Source: Syntrophobacterales bacterium (lineage in GTDB: Bacteria; Desulfobacterota; Desulfobaccia; Desulfobaccales; 0-14-0-80-60-11). From it: a DNA stretch of 8,773 nucleotides. Location: positions 1-8,773 of the forward strand of contig JAGVPN010000188.1 in assembly GCA_020052215.1 (NCBI GenBank), read 5' to 3'. A program made the position numbers and the translations under genes. This document shows positions 1 to 6,272 of the stretch, piece by piece. The number at the start of each line of letters is the position of its first letter. The first letter of the stretch is position 1. The notes under the pieces were generated by a model. That model did no database searches, was not told where the DNA came from, and saw only the letters and a program-made list of their open reading frames with translations.

Positions 1-538
1 AAAAACCGTGCTGCAACGCTACACTCCGGAAAGTCGCCAGTACCAGGTCATTACGGAACAGATAGGTGTAATTCGCAAGCAGATCAAAGATCATGTGAGC
101 ACCTTATTGGAGCGGGATCTGGCCAAGCTTCGGGAACTGCAAGCGGAAGAACAGGCCATCAATCAGACCCTTAAAGATATGAAGGCTCAGCTGGAACAAC
201 TGCCCCTCGCCGAAATGGACCTGGGGAATCTGGAACGGGACATCGATACCAAGCAGGCGATCTTGTCCGTACTCCTGAAGAAATACCAGGACAGCCTTCT
301 GGCCCAGAATACCGACCAACGCCTGGAAAACGCCAAGATCCTGAGTCTGGCGGCGGTGCCGCTGAGACCGATGTTTCCCAATCTATTGCTCAACCTGGCC
401 TTAGGCCTGGTATTCTCCGTGGTAGTCAGCTTAAGTCTCGCCTTCTTCCTGGAATACTGGGATGATTCCCTCAAGATCCCGGAAGACGTGGAGCGCTATT
501 TGGACCGTCCAGTCTTCGCCTCTATACCGGAACTCTAA
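1..538 (+). CDS. Wzz/GumC-type polysaccharide chain-length / co-polymerase protein, C-terminal part (5' truncated)
   Basis: The reading frame is open at the window edge (first full codon at base 2) and ends at TAA 536-538, so about 178 residues of a longer protein are visible. A long charged, Leu/Gln-rich segment with coiled-coil character (about residues 15-105, counting from the GTG at base 8) is followed by a Pro-rich stretch (PLRPMFPN, 118-125). A single hydrophobic helix (126-148) comes next, then the cytoplasmic tail DDSLKIPEDVERYLDRPVF. This order (periplasmic coiled coil, Pro-rich motif, second transmembrane helix, 'DDS..PEDVE..L..PV' tail) is the C-terminal signature of Wzz/GumC polysaccharide co-polymerases. 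In that family it controls chain length and couples polymerase to export at the inner membrane. The protein stops soon after the tail, so no BY-kinase domain is fused. It is followed after 1 nt by the polymerase gene, which suggests translational coupling. The family call is firm; the polysaccharide is unknown. Confidence 0.88.
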   Translation, partial: KTVLQRYTPESRQYQVITEQIGVIRKQIKDHVSTLLERDLAKLRELQAEEQAINQTLKDMKAQLEQLPLAEMDLGNLERDIDTKQAILSVLLKKYQDSLLAQNTDQRLENAKILSLAAVPLRPMFPNLLLNLALGLVFSVVVSLSLAFFLEYWDDSLKIPEDVERYLDRPVFASIPEL

Positions 539-539
539 A

Positions 540-2033
540 ATGAACGCGACTTGGACCACAGAAAAACCCCATTCCGTCCAATCCGGCCTCAGCTTCTGGT
601 GGTTGTTGACGGGAGTGTGCCTCGGGGTTCTCTTCTTGCTGGGGATGCAACTCAAGTTCAAGTGGTTCGCCTTTATCTTCCTGGGGGCCATGGTCGCGAC
701 GACGTCTCTGATGGCCAAGGATAAGAAAGACTACTTTCTGATCTTATTTGTCCTGGCCCTGCCGGTCTGGATCGGCAAGCACTTCGACTTTCATCCATCT
801 CCTTACGGCATCTCCACCTTCGGGTTTCCCATTCATCTCAGTCTCCTGCCCCTCACCGCCCTCTATGTGATCTGGGCCGTGCGTCGGGTGGTGGGACAGG
901 AGCCCGCCCCCATATCCACCCGGGGGCTGTTGCCCCTGCTCGGGGTTTTCGGGGCCGCGGCCATTGCTGCCCTGGGGGCTATAGATAAGCTGTTTGCGGC
1001 CTTTGACGTCTTTGCCCTGGGCACCTCCATGCTGATTTTCATCTATGTCGCCAGCGAAATCCGGCAACTGCGCGAATTTCGCCTGGTTCTGGTTCTCCTG
1101 ATTTTTTCTTCGGCCTTCCAGGGAGTAATCGCCCTGGCCCAGTATCTCACCGGGTCTTCCCTGGGGCTCGATTTTTTCGGCGCTGCCAGGACGTTATACG
1201 GTTTTGCGGGCCTGGAGGTTGTCTCCCGGGTAGGCGGACTCATCGGCCACCCCAACAACCTGGCCCTGTTCTTTGACCTGATGCTCCCCTTGAGTCTGAG
1301 CCTCCTGTTTTGCCCGATGCCCGGGCGCATTCGCTTCTTCCTGGCCGTGGCGGTATTCCTGCAGCTGGCCGGGCTGAGCGTGACATTTTCCCGGGGGGGG
1401 ATCATCGGTTCGGGACTAGGGATCATGGCCCTGATAATCTTCCATGGAGCCCGGCGTTTCGGCCTGACCCGAGCCTTTTTCATGACGCTGGCAGGGGCTT
1501 TGTTATTGACGGCGTTGCTGATGGTAATTCCCAATCCCATTGAAAAAGGCTTGACCCGCACCGAAAAGACCGCCTATGGCCGTTGGCCGTTGGCCTTAAT
1601 TGCGGGCGACATGATTCGCCACCATCCCTTCTTCGGGGTAGGGTTAAACAACTTCACCCATGCTTCCAGACAGTATGATTTCACCCGGGAACAGATTGTG
1701 GCCGCCTGGAACTCGCCGGTCCACAACCTCTTTTTGTTTATTGGCGGCGAGATCGGCCTGGTGGGCCTGATCTGCTTCTTAATCTTTCTCGCCCAAGCGA
1801 TGGCGGGTTTGATTTCCGCCATGCGCTCCCCTGATCCGTTTATCCTCAGTGTGGCGGGAGGCCTGTTCTTCGGCCTGATAGCTTTTCTCATCCATGCCCA
1901 GGTGGATTACAGCATCTGGACGCAAAACCGCCCGTTATGGTGCTTCCTGGGTCTGGCCGTGTGTGTGTGGCGTTTTGGCAAATCAGCGGCGGCAACTTCA
2001 TTTCCAGGGATCGTTAAGACCATCAATGTCTGA
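540..2033 (+). CDS. O-antigen ligase / Wzy-type polysaccharide polymerase, integral membrane protein
   Basis: This is a predicted 497-residue inner-membrane protein with about 11-12 hydrophobic helices. An ATG further upstream (462) is in frame but lies inside the preceding gene. ATG 540 follows that gene's stop by one base, gives a short cytoplasmic N-terminus before the first helix, and is the preferred start. Diagnostic motifs of the Wzy_C / O-antigen ligase family (PF04932) are visible: GHPNNLA (H237), FSRGG (R285), HHPFFGVGLNNF (361-372) at the start of the large periplasmic loop, and HNLFLFIGGEIGLVG after it. The loop is where family members bind undecaprenyl-linked glycan to polymerise it or pass it to an acceptor. 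Lying between co-polymerase and flippase genes, polymerisation is the more likely job, but sequence alone does not separate polymerase from ligase. A run of eight G (1393-1400) encodes R285-G286-G287. Confidence 0.88.
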   Translation: MNATWTTEKPHSVQSGLSFWWLLTGVCLGVLFLLGMQLKFKWFAFIFLGAMVATTSLMAKDKKDYFLILFVLALPVWIGKHFDFHPSPYGISTFGFPIHLSLLPLTALYVIWAVRRVVGQEPAPISTRGLLPLLGVFGAAAIAALGAIDKLFAAFDVFALGTSMLIFIYVASEIRQLREFRLVLVLLIFSSAFQGVIALAQYLTGSSLGLDFFGAARTLYGFAGLEVVSRVGGLIGHPNNLALFFDLMLPLSLSLLFCPMPGRIRFFLAVAVFLQLAGLSVTFSRGGIIGSGLGIMALIIFHGARRFGLTRAFFMTLAGALLLTALLMVIPNPIEKGLTRTEKTAYGRWPLALIAGDMIRHHPFFGVGLNNFTHASRQYDFTREQIVAAWNSPVHNLFLFIGGEIGLVGLICFLIFLAQAMAGLISAMRSPDPFILSVAGGLFFGLIAFLIHAQVDYSIWTQNRPLWCFLGLAVCVWRFGKSAAATSFPGIVKTINV

Positions 2034-2131
2034 TTGGGAACACCATGAGCCGGCGCCAGACATTCCCGCTTACCATCTCCCCCGCCTGGTTAGAGGCCGG
2101 CATGGAGTCGAGATCTGAACATGGGAGCATC

Positions 2132-3580
2132 ATGACCACCCCACGGTTTGTTCGCAACAGTCTCTTGCTGGTTGCCGTCGAGATTATTACCAAAGCCTTC
2201 GGGGTGGTTTTCTTTGCCTTGGTCGCCCGCTTTTTGGGAGCCGGGGAGGTAGGACTTTACGCCTTTGCCCTGGCTGTGGCCAATTTTGTCGTCATACCTG
2301 CCAGGTTTGGGTTCGAGAATCTGGTCCAGCGGGAAGTGGGTCGCGAGCCTGCCGGCACCCGTCATTATCTCTGGGGTGTCGGCGCGGTCAAGGGGCTCAT
2401 CTCACTAGGGGTCCTGGGCCTCTTTATCATTGCCTTAGCGGTTACCGGCAGAACCGATTTCACGATCTTGGTTCTCGCGGCCGCTTTCACCCTGATGTTT
2501 TCGTTCATGGAATTTCTGAACGCCTTTTTCCGGGCCAATCAAAGGCCGGAATTCGAACTGGCGGTGCGCCTCCTGTTCTCGCTGAGCAACCTCTTGCTGG
2601 GTCTCCTGGTTCTGTATGCCGGGTGGCGCTTGCCGGGGGTGTTATTAGTGCAACTGGTCAATGTGACGGTAGCGGCGATCATCGGGGTCTTCATCCTGGT
2701 CCGAATCGCCCCCCTGGGAAGGTTGACCTGGAATTGGCGGGTTCTCTGGAGTCACGTTACCGCAGCCACGCCCTTTGCCGGCATCCTGCTGTCTCTGTAT
2801 TTCAGCAATCAAATCGGCATCGTCGTTCTGAAGCTGTTCACCGGGGCCACGGAAATCGGATATTTTGCCGCAGCCTTGAGGCTTTTCGATAACCTGACGT
2901 TGATCCCCGCGGCCATCATGGGGGCCTTCCTGCCCCTGATGAGTCAGCTTTTTGTCAGGTCGGTGGGCGGCTTCGTGCGCACTCTGCGCTTCACCCTGAA
3001 ATACTTGTTCATCCTGGCGGTTCCCCTGGTGGTTATTACGGCAGTTCTGGCCCGTCCCATCGTGGTGTTTCTCTATGGCGAGTCTTTCCTGCCCTCAGCT
3101 CCGGCGCTCCAGATTCTCTCTTTGCCCCTCTTGTTCAGCTTCTGGAATTATGCCTGTACCAATGTGTTGATTGCCCGGAACGAGGAGCGGCCTCTGCTGT
3201 GGTTGACCTGGCTCACCGCCGGCATCCACGTGACCGGCAATCTCCTCTTTATTTCAGCCTTCTCCTACCTTGGCGCGTGTTGGGCTATTGTGACCACCCA
3301 GGGAATCTTTGGCATTATCCTCTACGGTTTGCAATTGCGCCGATACCTGCGTATCGGCGCCTTGATAAAACTCGTGGCCTCGCCCGTCCTCATAGGGATT
3401 ATTATGGGATTGGCGGTTTACCTGGCCAGGGATTTGAATCTGTTACTATCCATTTCCATCGGGCTTTTGGTCTACGGTGGGGGGTTGCTGGTTTTGGGAA
3501 CCGTGAGCCGGGAAGAAATGGATCGCTTACACACCATGGTGGCCAGCGGTCCACCCGATATTCCCGAAATCACCGGATAG
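2132..3580 (+). CDS. Wzx-like lipid-linked oligosaccharide flippase (MATE/MOP superfamily)
   Basis: The protein has 482 residues, almost entirely hydrophobic, with roughly 12-14 membrane helices; this is the usual length for polysaccharide-export flippases. The N-terminus (RNSLLLVAVEIITKAFGVVF, then ARFLGAGEVGLYAFALA) matches the characteristic opening of Wzx proteins. The later stretch with IVVFLYGESFLPSAPALQIL is also typical of the family ('l.GE.f..a...l..l'). The role would be translocation of undecaprenyl-pyrophosphate-linked repeat units to the periplasm for the polymerase encoded just upstream. The start is uncertain. ATG 2132 has GGGAG four bases upstream and puts the first helix near the N-terminus as in homologues. 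ATG 2045 is in frame with no stop, is only 11 nt after the polymerase stop, has GGGAA upstream, and would add 29 hydrophilic residues; ATG 2102 is a third option. The operon arrangement with the neighbours supports the function strongly. Confidence 0.88.
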   Translation: MTTPRFVRNSLLLVAVEIITKAFGVVFFALVARFLGAGEVGLYAFALAVANFVVIPARFGFENLVQREVGREPAGTRHYLWGVGAVKGLISLGVLGLFIIALAVTGRTDFTILVLAAAFTLMFSFMEFLNAFFRANQRPEFELAVRLLFSLSNLLLGLLVLYAGWRLPGVLLVQLVNVTVAAIIGVFILVRIAPLGRLTWNWRVLWSHVTAATPFAGILLSLYFSNQIGIVVLKLFTGATEIGYFAAALRLFDNLTLIPAAIMGAFLPLMSQLFVRSVGGFVRTLRFTLKYLFILAVPLVVITAVLARPIVVFLYGESFLPSAPALQILSLPLLFSFWNYACTNVLIARNEERPLLWLTWLTAGIHVTGNLLFISAFSYLGACWAIVTTQGIFGIILYGLQLRRYLRIGALIKLVASPVLIGIIMGLAVYLARDLNLLLSISIGLLVYGGGLLVLGTVSREEMDRLHTMVASGPPDIPEITG

Positions 3581-3598
3581 TGGGTTTATCAAAAAGCC

Positions 3599-3622
3599 TG
3601 GATTAGGGCCATCCCTGATCCA
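3599..3622 (+). promoter_or_regulatory. Hairpin abutting the ribosome binding site of the HEAT-TPR gene
   Basis: TGGATTAGGG (3599-3608) and CCCTGATCCA (3613-3622) form a 10-bp stem with one T-G wobble and a 4-nt loop CCAT. The 3' arm ends on the first A of the Shine-Dalgarno sequence AAGGAGG. There is no T tract on the + side, so it is not a standard terminator for the flippase gene. It could stabilise or separate the downstream message, or modulate ribosome access. Read on the - strand, the stem is followed by AGGC and five T, but no - strand gene ends here. The pairing is seen directly; the function is inferred. Confidence 0.6.
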
Positions 3623-3628
3623 AGGAGG
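3622..3628 (+). promoter_or_regulatory. Strong Shine-Dalgarno (AAGGAGG) for the HEAT-TPR gene
   Basis: AAGGAGG sits six bases before ATG 3635, a near-perfect anti-16S match at good spacing, and it fixes the start of the 821-residue protein. It is the strongest ribosome binding site in the window; the preceding export genes have only weak GGGAG/GGGAA sites or depend on coupling. High translation relative to the upstream genes is therefore expected unless the adjacent hairpin interferes. Confidence 0.8.
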
Positions 3629-3634
3629 CACATA

Positions 3635-6100
3635 ATGGTAATCTTGAACCTGATTTCCCCAGAATGGAGTACATGGGCCCATCTCTTCTCCCCGATAAGT
3701 CATCATTGGGCCTGGACCGGATGGTTGCTGGCTGGCCCGGCCTTTTTGGGGATACTGTCCTGGAAGTCAAAGGGCAAGAAGGATGGCAATGCCGGGCAAT
3801 CAGGCCAATCAACCGGGGATAACGGCGCGGACTTCAACCTGGATAGAGCAGGCCAAACCGACCCCGCCAAGCCTCTGGTGACTTCCCTGAACTCAGATGA
3901 TCCCTCGGTCAGGGCCAAAGCGGCCCGGACCTTGGGAGAGATCAAAGACTTCATGGCGGTTTCGCCCCTGATCAATGTCTTGAGAGATCGGAATCGCAAT
4001 GTCAGATTTTGGGCGACCTGGGCCCTGGGAGCAATCAAAGACCCCCGAGCGGTGGCTCACCTCATCGCCTTATTGCAGGACCCCGACGAGGGCGTGCGCT
4101 ACCGCGCTGCCGAAGCCTTGGGCGAGATCAGGGATGGCTCGGCCGTAGAACCTCTCAAGGCCGCTCTCAAAGATTCCGGGGAAGGGGTCTGCCAGGTGGC
4201 GGCCTGGGCCTTGAAGCAGATCACGGCTCCCCCGCCTCCGGTGCATACGGTGGACATGGTGGAGGCGGCTCAGGTTGCCGGTGGAGTTCCCCCGCGACAG
4301 ACGGATACAGCCATCCCTGAATTTCTGAGCCGTTTGCAGCCGCTTGGGGAGGGCCGGGTGGCTTTTCAGGAGCCGCCCCTGGCAGGAGCACCCACACCAC
4401 GGCAGGCGCCATCCTTGGAGGTTCCCCCGGTAAGGTCGCCGATCTCGGCGAAGGCCCTTTATGCCGCAGCGGCGCCCCATGAGATGGCGGAGCCGGGGAG
4501 ACCGAGAGCAACTGCGGCCGTCCCCTCACCTTTCTTCACCTCAGGGGTGGAGGAGCCATCACCGGAAATGGCCTCAATTGCCTCGCCCGCCCGCCCGCTC
4601 CCGACCTTGGGGAAGGAGGGCAAGCCCAACGACGCTGAGGCCCATTACTTCGTGGGGTTGGCTTATAGCGAAATGGGGCGCTGGGATGACGCGATCGCCA
4701 GCTATAAAAAGGCCATCCAGTGCAAGCCTGACTTTGCCGAAGCCTATTGTAATCTGGGAGTGGCTCATAGCCAGACCCATCATTACCAGGAAGCCATGCT
4801 GTTCTTGAAGGAGGCTGTCAGGCTGAAGCCCGATTTTGCCCGGGCCTACAGTAACCTGGGGGTGGTGTATGGCCAGCTGGGTAGTTGGCCAGAGGCCCTC
4901 AGCGCCTTAGATCAGGCTTTGGTTATGAAGCCGGGTGATGCGGACAGCCAGTACAATGCCGCGATAGCTTATACTCGGCTAGGTAATTGGCAGGAGGCCC
5001 GGCGAGTCCTTACCCAGATGCTTAAGATCAGGCCGGATGATCCCGAAGCTCATTGCCGGTTAGGAATCGTGAACTGCCTGTTGAACCTATGGCCGGAGGC
5101 CCTGGGTGCTTTTCAACAAGCCCTGGCCCTCAAACCTGATGCGGTCAAGGTAGTCCGTTACCTGGGCAAGGTGTATGCTCACCAAGGGCGGTGGCCGGAG
5201 GCCCTCAGTGTTTTTCAACAGTCGTTGGCCTGCGAACCTGATGAAATTGACACACACCGCAATCTTGGGGTGATGTATGGCCAGTTGGGTCGCTGGGAGG
5301 AAGCCCTCGCGGCTTTTCAACAGGTAATTGCCCTCAAGCCCGAGGACTGGGAGGCTTACGGTAGCCTGGGGGTGGTTTACAGCTTGCTGGGACGCTGGCA
5401 AGAAGCAGCCCGGGCTTTTCAACAGGCGGTTAGGCTGAAGGATCCGGACAGAGCTTCTGAAGACTTGGGGCAAGTCCTGGATCAGGAGGAGCGCTGGGAA
5501 GAGATGGCCGCAACCTTGAAACAGGCCATCGCCTGCCAACCCAATCTCCCTGAAGGCCAGTACCTTTTGGGGCTAGTGTCCATTCTCCTGGGCCGCTGGC
5601 ACGAGGCAGCCATGGCTTTCAGCCGGCCATTGCTCACCAGCCTCCCCTCGGCTAACGGGCAACGGGAGCCGGCGGCGCCGGCCAGTCAACTCGGTTATTA
5701 TCAGGAAGCCTTGACGTTCTTGAGCCGATCTATTCAAATAACCCCTGATTTCCCCAACATGCGCAATAATCTGGAACTGGTGAAGGATGGACTCAGCAGC
5801 TGTCAGAACCGCCTGGAGACCCTGAGAAGGTCTATTGAGATCAAGCCTCAGGACTTGGAGGCCTATTACCAGTTGGGCGAGACCTATATGTATCTCGGTC
5901 GCTATCCAGAAGCGATCAAATCGTATAAGGCGGCCATCGGGGTCAGTCCTGATAATGCCATGGGGCACTATCACCTGGCCATCGCCTATCGCGCTATGGG
6001 CGATTTGGTATCGGCGGTGGAGGAGTATTCGATCCTGAGGACCCTCAATGCGAACTTGGCAAAGCAACTTTTCGCTAGCGAATCGGTGACGATCAGGTAA
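3635..6100 (+). CDS. Membrane-anchored HEAT-repeat / TPR-repeat protein
   Basis: 821 residues. Residues 25-43 (Trp-rich, hydrophobic) followed by KSKGKK look like one membrane anchor; the positive-inside rule would place the rest in the cytoplasm. Residues about 77-198 hold four PBS-lyase-type HEAT repeats of about 31 residues (DPSVRAKAARTLGEIKD, NVRFWATWALGAIKDPRAV, GVRYRAAEALGEIRD, then a final partial unit). Residues 199-330 are a low-complexity Pro/Ala linker. From about 332 to the end there are 12-13 TPRs of 34 residues with the classic pattern (for example EAYCNLGVAHSQ, LGRWEEALAAFQQ, ALKP); the units around 603-700 are degenerate and interrupted by an insert near 665-685. Both repeat types bind proteins and no catalytic motif is visible, so a scaffold or assembly role is the reasonable inference. 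Its position behind co-polymerase, polymerase and flippase genes suggests the polysaccharide machinery as partner, but that is unproven. No gene name is assigned. Confidence 0.9.
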   Translation: MVILNLISPEWSTWAHLFSPISHHWAWTGWLLAGPAFLGILSWKSKGKKDGNAGQSGQSTGDNGADFNLDRAGQTDPAKPLVTSLNSDDPSVRAKAARTLGEIKDFMAVSPLINVLRDRNRNVRFWATWALGAIKDPRAVAHLIALLQDPDEGVRYRAAEALGEIRDGSAVEPLKAALKDSGEGVCQVAAWALKQITAPPPPVHTVDMVEAAQVAGGVPPRQTDTAIPEFLSRLQPLGEGRVAFQEPPLAGAPTPRQAPSLEVPPVRSPISAKALYAAAAPHEMAEPGRPRATAAVPSPFFTSGVEEPSPEMASIASPARPLPTLGKEGKPNDAEAHYFVGLAYSEMGRWDDAIASYKKAIQCKPDFAEAYCNLGVAHSQTHHYQEAMLFLKEAVRLKPDFARAYSNLGVVYGQLGSWPEALSALDQALVMKPGDADSQYNAAIAYTRLGNWQEARRVLTQMLKIRPDDPEAHCRLGIVNCLLNLWPEALGAFQQALALKPDAVKVVRYLGKVYAHQGRWPEALSVFQQSLACEPDEIDTHRNLGVMYGQLGRWEEALAAFQQVIALKPEDWEAYGSLGVVYSLLGRWQEAARAFQQAVRLKDPDRASEDLGQVLDQEERWEEMAATLKQAIACQPNLPEGQYLLGLVSILLGRWHEAAMAFSRPLLTSLPSANGQREPAAPASQLGYYQEALTFLSRSIQITPDFPNMRNNLELVKDGLSSCQNRLETLRRSIEIKPQDLEAYYQLGETYMYLGRYPEAIKSYKAAIGVSPDNAMGHYHLAIAYRAMGDLVSAVEEYSILRTLNANLAKQLFASESVTIR

Positions 6101-6118
6101 TGGGACATGCACCATCAT

Positions 6119-6144
6119 GCCGGCCGTAAGCCTGGCTTTATTTT
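6119..6144 (+). terminator. Candidate intrinsic terminator after the HEAT-TPR gene
   Basis: GCCGGC (6119-6124) can pair with GCCTGGC (6130-6136) across a CGTAA loop, giving six G-C pairs with one bulged T. It is followed directly by TTTATTTT (6137-6144). It lies 19 nt after the TAA of the HEAT-TPR gene. The stem is short and bulged and the T tract carries one A, so termination may be partial. If it works, the next gene needs its own promoter in 6145-6260, where I see no convincing -35/-10 pair. Confidence 0.42.
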
Positions 6145-6260
6145 GCAACTCAAGATGGCTATATGGGCGCCGGTTCAGGTTAATCCGGGCAAACAGAGAG
6201 AAAATGATCGCGCTCCCTCATAACAGCGGTACCTGGAAACATTGCCGTGTCTTACCGATA

Positions 6261-6265
6261 AAGGA
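6261..6265 (+). promoter_or_regulatory. Shine-Dalgarno (AAGGA) deciding the start of the secreted protein
   Basis: AAGGA sits seven bases before ATG 6273. The frame is open further upstream to an ATG at 6117, but that 52-residue extension would place a basic, non-hydrophobic segment ahead of a textbook signal peptide and would start in the candidate terminator. The site therefore supports 6273. Confidence 0.65.
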
Positions 6266-6272
6266 TGGCGCC

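Noticed and set aside
1..538. Fused tyrosine (BY) kinase domain downstream of the Wzz/GumC segment
   Set aside because: The frame ends 24 residues after the last transmembrane helix's DDS motif; no Walker A motif or Tyr-rich tail follows.
1043..1561. 172-codon open frame on the - strand inside the polymerase gene
   Set aside because: Arg/Lys/Pro-rich composition typical of an antisense shadow of a GC-rich membrane-protein gene; no ribosome binding site or family motifs.
1959..1969. Short GT dinucleotide repeat near the 3' end of the polymerase gene
   Set aside because: Only about five units and near the C-terminus; too short to argue for a contingency locus.
2049..2101. GCCGGC copies at 2049-2054 and 2096-2101 as a hairpin between polymerase and flippase genes
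   Set aside because: GCCGGC is self-complementary and common in GC-rich DNA; the 41-nt loop makes a stable structure unlikely.
6131..6147. Sigma-54-like promoter: CTGGC followed by TTGCAA upstream of the secreted-protein gene
   Set aside because: The GG and GC elements are one base too close together; sigma-54 promoters need strict spacing, and the GG half overlaps the candidate terminator stem.
5573..6148. 191-codon open frame on the - strand across the TPR region, and a similar one at 5087-5539
   Set aside because: They lie opposite an unambiguous repeat-protein gene, and their internal repetition merely mirrors the TPR period.
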